Shown here: positions 48,918-61,000 of the stretch, one piece after another
Numbering within the stretch: the first letter of the stretch is position 1
Layout: the number at the start of each line of letters is the position of its first letter
Source of the DNA: Ascaris suum
Taxonomy: Eukaryota > Nematoda > Chromadorea > Rhabditida > Ascarididae
Assembly: GCA_013433145.1 (NCBI GenBank)
Contig: CM024175.1
Span: 11,912,914 to 11,976,913 of the forward strand
DNA: 64,000 nucleotides
Direction of reading: 5' to 3'
Notes under the pieces: generated by a model
What the model saw: the letters and a program-made list of their open reading frames with translations, nothing else
The model's database searches: none
What the model was told of the DNA's origin: nothing
Made by a program: the position numbers and the translations under genes

Positions 48918-51236
48918 CTTGAAGTGGTTGCGTTCGACCGCGTTCACTCTGCAGATCTTGAGCTAATCCTTCGGGATGTTTGTCCTCGCATGTTGTCTTC
49001 TTTTTCTGAAATGCCTTCTTTCGAGCTGATGCTTTCCTGTTGCTTACAGACGCTGGTCTCTTATGATCTAAATCCGTCCTCTTTTGCTCAACTTCTATTG
49101 ATGGTGTATCAGAACGTAGTCTTGATTTATGGTTATATGCTGTTCGTCTATGATAACGTTTCCTGTGATCACTGCCGGTTGTTGTGGTAGAACATGAGGA
49201 AAAATGTGTGCTTGAGTTTTTGCGTCTGCGCGAAACATTCTTCTCTATGTCGTTTATAGAACTTCTTGCCTTGTTGCATTTGCCACGTTCTGCACGTTTG
49301 CTGCGAGGCTTGACCATGGCCGTTGATGGAGAGGAACGTCTGTCGTTGCTTGCTGTAGAACTCTTCGATGAGCCGACATTGGATGAGGTCGTTGTACCAT
49401 TGTCACTGTCTGAAGTTGATACCATACTAATGTTGTATGGCATACCAGAAGCAGACGGATCTTTCCGCCGACCTTTTCGCCTCGAAATTTTCGGCGCCAA
49501 GGTCTTAGAGGAACGCTTCTTAGGTCCACGAGAACGAGTTGACGATATTAAGGAATCTTCCGACGAGGAGCTCACTCCCACGGATGAGATTTGTCGTTTT
49601 TTTGTTGTCGAATGTTCTCTTTCGTTCCATCTGGCGCTTGAGTTGTTTCCTCCTCTCTCATGCTTGAGTGCCATTTCCTTTAAGCGTCTTTTGTTACGAA
49701 TTAAGGCATCTTCGTCTTCATTCGTTGGCTCACTTTTCCTACGACGCTTGGTCACTGAAGGCAATGTTGCGATTCCTCCAAAATTTTTCCTTGAAGGTGA
49801 CTCAGTGGGAGGATCTTTTGATGATGCACAGCTTTTCTGGGATGATGAGCTCGTCTGCATTGGTATTTTGGGGCTTTTATTTCCTGAATATTCCTTTTTG
49901 TGCGGACGATGTTGGTTATGTTGTTTCTGTTTGTTGTTCTGATATCTTCTCTTTGAATTTCTGCCTATCTTTCGGGCATGCCCATCGCAATTAAGTTCAG
50001 TTTCTTCAACTTCATTTTCTTTTTTGGGCTTCCTCACATCTGCCGCTTTTCTCCTGCACGATGCTATGCGAAAGGATGAACTACTGTTCTTTGGAACATG
50101 CTTTTTACTAGCCCTTTGATCTTTCACTTCTCCATTGAGTGGCTCGTAAGCTGTTTTCCTTACACAAACATTTTTTTCCTCAGCTGCTGATAATGATGAA
50201 GTGCTTTCGCTCATTTTCCCCGCTGTTCTTTTTCTCTGCCGTTTTTTCCCTTTTGTTCCTTTTCGACGCCGCGATTGTTCTTTCCATTTTGCGACTGTTA
50301 GACCCCTTGAATTCACCTTCGTTTTGGCTGAGTGAGAGACGCTTTTCTTCTTGTGTGAATCATAAGACTTATTGAGGTTGTTTTTGTGAGTTTCCTCCTT
50401 CTTCAACTTTCTTCTGTCAGGACGGGAGGAGGAAAGCGTTGTGTCGTCTCCGCTCACCACGTTCTTTAATGAAGAGCTTCCTTTATTTTTATCCCTTCGC
50501 GTTTTGTACTGGTTGTGCGATCTGTTTCCCACTTTCTTCAGTCTATCCCTACTAGTGGCGAATTCTCCAGCAGATTTTGAAGCACTGATTGAAACGTTGT
50601 TATATGTTGCCTTTTGTTTCAAGGATTTTTCACTTCTGCGGTCCTTTGCACTGCTGCTGGAATCATTGCCTCCGGAATTATCTTTGCCATGATACGATGT
50701 TTTATCTGTTTTTTTACCACGATGGCGGCGGTGCAATGCCTGGCTCATGGGAATCTTGTTGTGCTGCATTATTCTGCTTGGTGAAGAAACGACACTTTTT
50801 GGGTGTTTCTCTAACAATTTGCGTTGGCTTCGTGCTTTCTTTTTTCTCCGTTCTTCGGTTGCTTTCGTAATGACATCAACTGGGTTCGTCCTCGATGCTC
50901 GTTTGGGATTTTTTTTTTGAGACACTGCTTTTTCCAAAATCGCTTTTGGGATAATGTCTCACGAGCGCTCGCGCATGGTGTTTCCTATTGTCATTTGTTC
51001 TGGATTTATTCCGCGAGCTTAAATCTGTCTTTTGCCTCTTTGATACCTTACCAGGTTTCACGAGCTCGCTTCCTTTAGTGGCTGGTGAGGACTTAGACTT
51101 CTTTCCTTCTTCCTTGGTAGCTTTAATGACGCGTGTCCCTTTGTTTCTTGACTTTGCATTCTCCTTGCGCGTTTTGCGCCCATGTCTTTGTTTTTTCTGT
51201 TCTCTTTCTCTTCCTGCATGTGCTCTCCAGTAATTC
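48918..51236 (-). CDS. Large exon of a very basic Lys/Ser/Arg-rich protein, with a frameshift
   Basis: The exon runs from a CTATTTCAG acceptor (51237) to a CAAG|GTAGGC donor (48917). The first part (51236 to about 50918) reads YWRAHAGREREQKKQRHGRK and similar. The second part, in another frame, is open for over 670 codons. Switching frame at the A10 run (50909-50918) links KSSVSKKK to NPKRASR with no other change, and a nine-A run gives 772 whole codons with phases fitting both splice sites. The product is rich in KR, SS and SSS tracts, with no folded domain I recognise; it looks like a disordered nuclear or nucleolar protein. The 252-codon plus-strand frame at 49184-49942 is a shadow. The shift may be a sequencing error, a polymorphism or a real break. 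Confidence 0.7.
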
Positions 51237-52888
51237 CTGAAATAGGACCGATAATGAGCCCATTTGGATGAAACTTAGCATGTGGAAAGTGCAACTTTCC
51301 GGATCACACAGCACTTTTATCTCCCTGCCAGTCGAGAGGAAAGGCAATGCCGTCAAGCTGGAAATGAGGCAGGAGCGCTTACGTTGTTGAAGTGGGAAAC
51401 ATTCCGTGGTATACACTGATGTTTCGCACGTGGGAAAAACCATATTGTAATTCAAAACATCGTATGGCAATGCGGCTGATCATAAGAGAGCTGGTTGAGA
51501 AAGTACAGTATAGCATAAAGAGTCTTTCTTTTATGTGGACAGACAGGGCGTGATTCCGCTGAGATGGTCAAGAGCCGTTCTTTCCAGGCACAAGGGTGGA
51601 GTAGAGGGGAAACTTCCGCAAGGTCGAAGAGGAAAGCTTCTTCAAGCGCAATCACGCAAAGGGAGAAAGTAGTCTTTTTGCCGAAAGCGCTGAGTAGAAG
51701 TCTTTTTGCCATTTACGTCAATTAAGAAAGTGAGAAACTGTGTGTTCAAGCTACGTACGTTCTGCGAGGTACCAACAGCTGTTGCATGATTCCAATTTCA
51801 ATATTATTAGTCGGCGGTGTCTCTGCTAGGGAATAGCACAAGGGCGATGAGCATCACCGGGAGTGCAGAGGTTCGAAGCCAGCGTCTGCAGTGTACAATG
51901 TAGTCAAATTCACGACCACGGGAATGCGGGGAACCGGGCAGGCAACTCCGGCTATAAATCTATTATTGGAGTAAGACAAGTAATTGTCTCGTGTTCTGTT
52001 CACTGTATACGATACATTAGTTCAAGGGCGAAAGGTTTAGCACTCCATCCATTGTATGGAATGGGTCCTAGGAATTCACTGCTGGCAGCTTCTCGTACAC
52101 TTTTATATTACTTTACGACACTTATTCAGTTTCCCAGGCTACATGTGCAACCCTACGCCTTTTGGAACCTCACCTTACCTGCTGGGTTGCCCTACCGCAT
52201 CACAAAATTCATAGAATGCTGCTAAACGTGAGCTGTGAATTCCTCACTATGTATAACTCGCTTCGTTCCTTTGCCTCGTCATCTAGGCAAGTACCACTGA
52301 ATCAGGTTTATCAAAGCTCTAAGGACCAGCTAAGTTGTAGGAGCGTTTGGGCAAACTCTTAGTTCACATTGTTCATCTCACCATATCGGATGGCTGCATT
52401 AAATGAAATTCTTATAGCTAAACATCAACGATAGGAGGGAAGCTATGCAAATCGAACGTTCTAATTTATCGATCAAGGAAATGTTAGTGGTTTCTATCGG
52501 TTTTCAACCGATTTCTGTCGGCATTAATTCTTTCGGTCACCATGTGTACCACCGTGGAGTGGTTTAACCTGTTTATCGAAGCGCGAAAAGTTATCAATTT
52601 ATAAAGACACTGTTTTAGCAGCGTAAAGTTTCTTCGACATACAACACTTTAACGAGGCACAATATTTTTCGTTGGACATAGAAAGAATTATTTCAAGGTC
52701 GCCTGACCGAAATAACAATTCATCAGTTAATAAAAACAGTTTCCACCAACTCACACATATCTAAGAGATGAACCGGTTTTTTAGTGAACAGAAGATTTGT
52801 TCTGCTACATGCGAAAGTCATCATTTTGTCTAAACACAACTCACCAACGTTGAAATTTTCGATATTATGCTGTATTTTCTCATTGCAG

Positions 52889-52978
52889 CAATATCACTCG
52901 GTCCTTAGAAAATTAGGGCTGCTGCACATGAGCAAGACAAAAGCTGTTTGCTTTTCTGCAGGAAATGAGGATTTTTGA
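52889..52978 (+). CDS. Possible short terminal exon
   Basis: A very good acceptor (TTTTCTCATTGCAG) opens a 29-codon frame reading QYHSVLRKLGLLHMSKTKAV and ending at TGA. No partner exon was found upstream. Confidence 0.3.
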   Translation, partial: QYHSVLRKLGLLHMSKTKAVCFSAGNEDF

Positions 52979-54279
52979 GAATAAAAACGTTCTTCTTTCT
53001 ATGTTTCTCACCGAGTTAAATAAAACGAACGCCTAATTAACTCAGGTAAAATGCATCGTTGCCAATTAAAGAAGGTTTGATGAGCTCGTAAAGAAAACTG
53101 CCAGCCATTCGGTTTGTTAACCATCCGAGATACCGGCCGATATCATCAAAAATTCATTATATAACAATAGATTTCTAGCAGAATATTTGCGCCGATTGCT
53201 GCTGAACTAGTCGGAATGCTTTTAACAGGTGATAGTAATTATTGTAATAACAGAATGGTAACTTACTCAGTCGGGATTATTTCGCCCTCCACCGCACCTA
53301 TGGTACGTTGCATTTTTAGTACACTTAACAATACCTACTTCATTCTTTCATTTTATTTTCCTCACTTCACATCGTTTGCCGCATTTCCCTTATTGCCGGA
53401 TTGGGATTTATGTGTTCATTTGCAAGCGATCCTAGTTGACGACCAAACGGAAGCATCACCAAAGGAAGCAAATTGAAGCCCGCTAGAATCATGGCTTCCA
53501 ATTTCACGCCGGGCTGGTTATCCTAGCCGCGCAGAAATCTATTTCTTGCATTACGAAAAGAGAACTCAAATAAACAAGGGCGGCACGATAGACCAATCTA
53601 TTGCATGCTTATTCAAGGGGGCGACGAAAATTTTCTGTAGGCTATTCGTGCTGGAACAAATGGAGGCATGAGTTGCCCTTACAAATTTTTTCTTACTCGA
53701 CCCTCCGATCGAATGTAAAAAAAAATGTAAAAAATCACCTCCAGGCCTATCGAACACCATTTTTCCACAGATCGTCTCACTCATTCGTTTGCCTTTCTGG
53801 GACGGCAACAAAAAAAGGCGGAGAGAGAAGAAGTAATGCTGTTTTTTGTGGGTGGCCTGATTTTAAGGTGGAGGCGCGGAATTTTGCAAGTGGCACTCAA
53901 CTGGAAAGAATTCCAAAAGTCCAGTCGCATCAGCCAACCAGTTGAAATAACATAAATTTTATTTTTCAGCGAACACCTAATCCCTGTTGCAATATGATAT
54001 GGCATCACTGTTTTATAATCAAATAGAATCAAATAGAAGCAGGCGACAGCCATATAGGATCGCGCGAGCTACTATTTTCAAACAGTTGGAGATGATGAAT
54101 GGTCATCTGGCCGGAACAGTCGATGCACCTAAGTGCATTGGCAAGTAGAGGAGTGACGCGGGTATGTACGAGTCCTGCATTCGACACCCTTAGCGGACAG
54201 GACCCATCCATGAGAGGGAGGTTAACAGAGCGATTGAAATGGACATAAGAATCACACCTCCCTGTATGCGGATACATAC

Positions 54280-54332
54280 CGAAATGAGCAACACGTGCCC
54301 GAGCATCCGTAGCAACCACTCTTAGCCATCAT
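54280..54332 (-). CDS. Possible first exon of a small Cys-rich protein
   Basis: Two consecutive ATG codons are followed by AKSGCYGCSGTCCSF and a CG|GTATGT donor. Four cysteines in 17 residues are unusual. No downstream exon was identified, so this is speculative. Confidence 0.2.
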
Positions 54333-55090
54333 TCCCTGCCACAATTAATTCGCACACGAAATCGTAATGATTATTCTACGAGCGCTGCAGTTCATCCGTC
54401 GGTTACAATTTTGAAAAAAAATGCAAATTTGACCATAAGACACGGTCAATGCTAGGTAACGAAGTGGCATTTAGAACTGTGGCTCATGAAATGTAACAGC
54501 GACAACGAAAGAAATAATGTATGGGAGCCCGCCGAGAAGATCGACAAACAATGTTTGTCGTAAATGAGGCCAGCCAGATCGAATGGCAACGAAAACACTC
54601 AAAAACTTGCTCTAGGAAAGTGCGTTATGGTGATACCATGTCTCTGTAAATATGCGTACTCGCGTGTGTTCGTCTCTTTGTTCGGTACTTCAGAAGTCAC
54701 TTCCTCAGCTGCCATAGGTCGTGGTGCGTCCTATGTGTGTCTATACTGGCAATCCTATTCCTTATTTGCGCACATTCTGCCTCACAATTTCTTTCTTCAC
54801 TTTCTTCACGCTACTTTTCATTTATACTAACCTCATCGGGTTTTAAATTGTTTCACGTTCCCAGACGTCAAATAATTTGTTGAGATCGAAATGTAATTTG
54901 TAAAAACTGGGAAATGCCGAGGAACACCAGTCATCTTCTCTACTTTTTCAAATTTGCATTTTACTTGTCGTCTTCTTTTCCTCCTCACTTTAATTTATTA
55001 CTGTAAGCAAACCATGCCTTACTGTTTTTTCAACTTGTCAACTGAAGTTGTCCTTTCATTGCGGTATATTAACGTTATGCGCTATATTAA

Positions 55091-55432
55091 ATGAGAGTTC
55101 TATTTTGCTCTTTATCACAATCATCAGTTTGCTCTCATGGATTTGATGAATATGCTGAATGTTATAGAAGCTGCATCCAAAATGATACTATGACGATGAG
55201 ATGCATTTCAAATCGGGATATTTCCAGGCTTTTTATGAGCACAGTGTCTAGTACATCCGTAGAATCTGTATTGTGTTGCCATCGATATAAGTACGCAGCC
55301 TTCATTTATGACTTCGACGATTCCACAGGGCAGTTGCTTTTAAAATATTCAAATTGTGGTCTGCTTTTATTTTTTTCTCTCAGAATTAAACGAGTCATCC
55401 CTAACATGTTGTTCGCCATCATATATCGCTAG
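55091..55432 (+). CDS. Cys-containing open frame, unknown
   Basis: A 113-codon frame from ATG with cysteines spaced as in small secreted domains (HGFDEYAECYRSCIQND, then RYKYAAFIYDFDDSTGQ). The spacing faintly recalls PAN/apple-type domains of nematodes, but key positions do not align and there is no clear signal peptide. A good acceptor lies near the 3' end, so the true exon structure may differ. Confidence 0.25.
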   Translation: MRVLFCSLSQSSVCSHGFDEYAECYRSCIQNDTMTMRCISNRDISRLFMSTVSSTSVESVLCCHRYKYAAFIYDFDDSTGQLLLKYSNCGLLLFFSLRIKRVIPNMLFAIIYR

Positions 55433-55529
55433 ATGAAGGCACCCAAAACAAGAACTACGGCAATTGCTTAGAGCTATTTTTGAAAAAGAAAATAGGTGAA
55501 ATTCATTGTGTCGAGTAGTCAAGAAATAG

Positions 55530-56790
55530 GTTTAGGCTAAGGCTTAGGGCTTAGGTTCAATTTTGGCCTTAAGGTGCGGCTTAGGCTTAGGTTTGGCCTT
55601 AGACCAAGGTTTAGATTTAGGCTAAATCTTGGCTTTAGCCCTAACTTAAGTTCGACTTAGGATTGGACCTAAGCTTTTCCCTAGGCTTAAACTTGGCCTT
55701 AAGCTTAAGCTTCAATTTAGGCTTACGCTTGATATTGGCTTTAAAGTGCGGCTTAGGCTTAGGCTTGGCCTTAAAGTTGGCCTTAGGCTCAGGCTTGGCC
55801 CTAAGGTTGGCCTTAGGCTCAGGCTTGGCCTTATTCCTTGGCTTAGGTTTAGCCTTAGGTCAGGCTTGGCTTACTTCAGGCTTGGCGTCCCTAGCGCCTA
55901 CTCTTGGGTTTGGCCTTAGGCTGGGCTTGGCCTTATGGTTGGCCTTAGGCTTAGGCTTGGCCTTGGGTTGGCCTAGGGCTCAGGCTTGGCCTTAGGCTTA
56001 GGTTGGCCTTAGGCTTGGCCTTAGGCTTAGGTTTAGGCCTTAAGGTTGGCCTTAGGCTTAGGCTTAGCCTTAGCAGGCCTTAGGTTTTAGGGGCCTCAGG
56101 CTTGGCCTTAAGTTGGCCTTTTAGGCCTTAGGCTCAGGCTTGGCCTTAGCTTACTTGTTGGGCTTGGCGTTCAGGCTTGGCCTTACTCTTGGGTTTGGCT
56201 CAGGCATGGGCTTAGCCTTATGGTTGGCCTTAGGCCTGGTTGGCTTAGGCTTGGCCTTAGGCTTATGCTTAGGTTTAGCCTCAAGCTTGGCCTTATGCTT
56301 ACTTTAGGCTTGGTTCTTAGGCTAGGCATAGGCTTAGGCTTACCCTTAGGCCTCGGCTTTGGTTTGGCCTTAAGATTGGCTTTAGGGCTAGCATTAGGAT
56401 TGGGGTTAGGCTTGAACTTAGGCTTAGGTTTAGGTTTAGCGTTAAGCTTCTTTTTAAGCTTAGGCTTGGCGTTATGCTTGCCCTTAAGGTTGACCTTGGG
56501 CTCAGGCTTGGCCTTAGGCTTACGCTTGACTTAGCCTTTAGCTTGTTCTTAGGCTTAGGGTTGGCCTTAGTTTTAGTCTTGGTTTAGGCTTAGGCTTTGG
56601 GCATAGGCTTAATCCCGACCTTATATGCTTGGCCTTAGGCTTGGGGCTAAGGCGTATGTTTGGCGTTAATCGTAGGCTTAGGCTTAGGCTTAGGCATGGG
56701 TTTGGGTTTAGGGTTAGGGTTAGGCCTTATGCCTAGGCCCAGGCTTAGCGGTATGCTTGGCCTTAGGCTTAGTGGGCTGAATGGCAGGAT
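55530..56790 (+). repeat. Interstitial telomere-like (TTAGGC)n tract, degenerate
   Basis: About 1.26 kb dominated by TTAGGC and close variants (TTGGCC, TTAGGT, TTAGCC), with the G-rich strand reading left to right. TTAGGC is the canonical nematode telomere unit. Much of the tract alternates TTAGGC-TTAGGC-TTGGCC, so a longer higher-order unit may exist. Near 56.70 kb there is a short run closer to TTAGGG (GGGTTTAGGGTTAGGGTTAGG). Leu/Gly-rich open frames in this interval are artefacts of the repeat. Confidence 0.9.
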
Positions 56791-58040
56791 AGACTGCGAA
56801 GGAAGAGGCTTTTAGATGCACTAAAGAAAGTCTGTGCAACGGCTAACAAGATATGGTCTCGTTGAAGAGCTGATAACACTCTCCTGGGAGGGAATGTTGC
56901 AGGTGTACTCATGGCTCCATCTAGGAAACATCTGTCTAGCTTCTCTGAACGGACGTGTTATGTCTGTTCATTTAAATCACTATGTGTTCAAAATTTATTT
57001 GTTTGTACCCTCAGGAAGTGGAACTGATTAGATATCTGTAATCGTTTGGAATCACATAGTTTTTATAGTCTTTCATCGGTCTTATCCATTCTCTGCGTCT
57101 GTTTAGATCAGATGATTGTAAATATGGTCAGCAAATAATTTAATGTCAGGCAATACAGGAATTGTTTATGTCATTTTTTGAAATCACTTAATAGTGGACT
57201 CATTAGCATATAAATTGTCATTCTTGCAATTCAAATAAACGCTGCAAACAATGCTCCATTGTTGCGGCTCTTTAAAGATATTGCAGGCGTAGCCATGTTA
57301 TTAAAATATAGATCTTTTGATCCGGTTTTAAGACTTGAAAATTCGCTCTATAATCGGTAATAAAGGTTATTTCTGGTAGCGTTTGGAAGAGAGATGTTTG
57401 AAATACGTTGATAAGTTGTACCTCAGTTCAATATGTTCTATACCCATAAACAACGACTTGTAAACAATAGAACAAAGGTTGACTCCAAGTGGTCACAGCA
57501 TGAAAAAATATTCTTATGTCAACGGCGACCGTGTTTTTTCTTAAGAAGACAAGCGAACCTGAAGTTTACCTGAAATCTCCTTCTACCTCAAAGATGAACC
57601 TGAACATTTTTACGTCGATTCAATAGTAAAGCATCTTCAAGACAGGAAACCATTATAAGCCTTTCACCAAAAAATTACGGTGCTATTTTAACGAGACGAC
57701 TGTGTGTGATCTCGAGAATAACGGAATTGTTGATTAATATAGAAGAACGTGGCTGAGCTTTAAAGACGCATTACAGCATCATAATTTTTTTGCATAACAT
57801 TTTTATAAGAAAAAAAAACAAGCACATTTAGAGTAATAGAACGCAAAGTCGCCGAAGACAGTCATATATTCGCTAGCATATCAGAATAAATATAACACTT
57901 AACTTTAAACATGGCTGACTATTAGATGAGACGAGAGATGGCCACCATGATGGACTTTTTGTTTGAAGCCATGGGCTACACCAAATCATTAAGTAAATAG
58001 GCACGGAGGCATAAAAACCTCTAAATATCACCAAAACGCT
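56791..58040. other. No supported gene
   Basis: AT-rich sequence between the telomere-like tract and the BIRC6-like exons. No exon with convincing signals was seen. Confidence 0.45.
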
Positions 58041-58047
58041 ATGTACT

Positions 58048-61000
58048 TCATAAAACCGACACATCTAGAGACTGATGGCATAAACAGACCTTGTTCGAAG
58101 GTGGACACCCCATCGCGAGACGCAGCAACCTCTTTGAACGAATACGATCATAGGTGACGAACAATTCAGCGTATCCATCGAGACGAAGCAGTACGCTGAA
58201 CGCGATGACATGTGGCGAGAGGGCCGTTGAAAGTGAATAACTTGAAGAGGCAGGAACGCGTGACGATGATCCTTTCTGAAACAACGACGCTTCGTCATTT
58301 AACTCCTACAACTACATCCACCACCGATCACTTGAGCTGTTTGAACTAACTACAATCGAGATGTTCTCAGCTTCCGACACTTCGAGTTTCATATTTGCGC
58401 CTACCGTCCACCGATAGAACCTCACATTACATGTTCATGCAAGGCAGTCATGGCACCACAAGGCAGCATTGCATTTGAAAAACCCAAACCATATGATGCA
58501 GCTAAGTGAAAACCATATGATGCAGGCATGTGAGGCAAGTTAACACTTATGATGAAACTCCACTGCCCCCGAAAAGATACAGCTTGTGCCTTAAAACTTA
58601 GGCGGAAGACAGGACGGATTACATTTAGTTAACCGAGAGCCTTTTCCCTTTGACAGTAAATACGCTAGGATCTCTATCTTCATTCTCCAAACAACTTTAA
58701 CACGAATTATGACACAAATATACGCTGAAACATTAAAAAAATGTTGCAACTTAAATAAAAAATATAGCAGAAAATATTCCCTCCCTTACAATGAATTGCA
58801 GAACATACCTGCACATTAGACATCACAGCTGCATGAGAAGGACAGCTGGCAAACGGAGGATAAAACTTCTGCATAAAATCGAAAAAATCGAAGCCCACGT
58901 TCGACTGTGGCATATCGATAAATCGTGGTCGTACGAGAAACTGCTGTCGGCAGCGAATGACGACGTGCACCAAAGCCGGTCATCAACGATGTTGGGCCCT
59001 CCTCTGTGGCATCGGCATTAGGAAATAAACCGGAATGTACCTGTTGGGCTCTGCCATTAGTGGCTGCAGTACGTAATTCTGAAGCCAACCTCCTAGTATA
59101 GACTCCTTTGGACATACTCATCCTCTGCTGAAACAAAATCACCCTGTTTATGCAGCGCTGTTAAAAAATTTTTCAAAACCTCACTCATTCGATAAACTCG
59201 TAGCTGGCTGAAGAATGCGACTGGTGCACCTCAAGTGAGTGTAAGCTACCCCTTCCGCTATCACAAAACCATTCTGAATGACACGATTCGCAGCTCCTCG
59301 CGATACAATGTTCGGAAAAGTTGTTGAAATAAGTGAGCAGCTAACATGAAGGAATTATGAAAAAAAAACAAGACAAATAGATATGCGAAACTGCTATATT
59401 AATGGGAAGAAAGCAACAAATTCACTGGCGTGGTTATGGACATCACTGTTCAGCTTGCTCTAAACAAATTTCTCTGCGTAAGTTCCATTGTAGAAAGAAC
59501 AATTTGTAATCCATAATAATTACCACTCGCTAAAAAAAGCAAAATGAACTGGTGGATGAAGTTCCTAATAGGCGTCACAATTAGCCATTTATCAACACTG
59601 TGAAATTGGTTACCCTTACGAGCTGACAGTGGTCTTGCTTACGATAGACGATGGCTGATAGAGCTGAAGGTGTTGTGCGAGGATTGCCAAACCACCGGCA
59701 CGAGCGAAGTGTTGCAATGTGGAGATATGCTGTGCGGTTGTCGACGGCACTTCAAAATGTGGTAGTTCATCTTCCATCGTGCGCTTCAGCTCTGTAAAAT
59801 GATGAATTTGTCGAATCGTTTATACATAATCAAAAATCGAATCAAACATATTATACACATTCCAATTGTATCCTATTCTTTGAAACCAACAAAAGCTATT
59901 TGTCTCCTTTAAAAAACTAAAACAACCTCATCCAACATCATCAACATTCTCTTCGCAGAAATCAGCAAAGTTTCTGAAATGTTGGAATCATAAGATGCAG
60001 TAAAAAATGATCAGATGTAATACACTTAAAAAATTCCCAAATACCAATACTTGAGGTTGTAAAAAATCAGGAAACTCACCTTCTATCGTAGATGTGTTGA
60101 CTTTTAGCATCAACGTGAAATATCCATCAGTATAGTTTCCAAGAGCGGTGGCATTCTCTTCTTGCCGTGAAACTGCATCCTCTCTAGTGTCTCGATCAAC
60201 AGCCGATTGCGTTATTGTAGAACTGCAATGAAACAATTACTCTCTAGACATAAAATTACCCGATAATCGTCACTGCCATAGCAATTTACCAATCTTTGAT
60301 TATCAGCAAATGACTTTAAACAAACAGCGATAAACAGCCGATAAGTTAATACGGCACAGACGATACGAGGCGAACTGGCAGAAAATAAAGCTAATAATCG
60401 AAACTGGGAAGCTTCCAGGTGAACGGTATTAAGTAAAGCAAACTGAAGACCTCAAAATTTAGATAAAGGTTCAGAAGAGACAGTCTGTTAATCACAAATA
60501 CGTAATGGTCAATGAAAGGATGCACAAAAATTACGTATTAAGATTCAAACTTGGAAGGTTTACGCAGGAAAAATCAAAAATCAACGACCGATGACCAAAA
60601 TATTTCAGCAATAGCAATTCATCTATTCAGAAAAGCACAGAGATGCCATCAACGAGTACCTGCGACTAAACGGCTGCGCAGAACGAACAGCATCGATGAA
60701 TTGCCCAACGTACCAATCGCCATTCACAGGCCTTCTCTTACTATACGCATCGCACATAAGATACGTGACAATCAACCCTTCAATTCATGGAAAACTGCAC
60801 AACGCTAGTTCATGATAAACGAAGAGGATTTAAACATGCATAACTTAATCGCACAGCCTTTCTGCAAAGAGAGTAATACTCCACCCTAAATCCTTTCGGA
60901 TAACAGGGTTTTACCCATACTTGTTCTCATTCACTTTTCTCATCAACGATAAGCAAATTTTGGTAGCGGGTGTAAAACAAACGCCAATCAGAGCTGGCAA

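Larger units (their letters stand above)
51237..55090. other. Gene-poor stretch
   Basis: No strongly supported gene. Weak candidates are a plus-strand terminal exon at 52889-52978 and a minus-strand start exon at 54280-54332. The GC-richer part at about 51.84-51.98 kb and the stretch 54.05-54.33 kb stand out in composition, but I could not match either to an RNA family. Confidence 0.4.

Noticed and set aside
49184..49942. 252-codon plus-strand open frame
   Set aside because: It is antisense to the Lys/Ser-rich exon. Its Leu/Phe/Ser-rich composition is what the reverse complement of KR/S codons produces, and the minus strand has matching splice sites.
51860..51890. tRNA-like GGTTCGAAGCC box
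   Set aside because: No matching A box, anticodon stem or acceptor stem could be built around it.
55663..56534. Plus-strand open frames of repeating Leu-Gly-Leu-Ala
   Set aside because: These are translations of the TTAGGC-like repeat; stops are rare in that unit.
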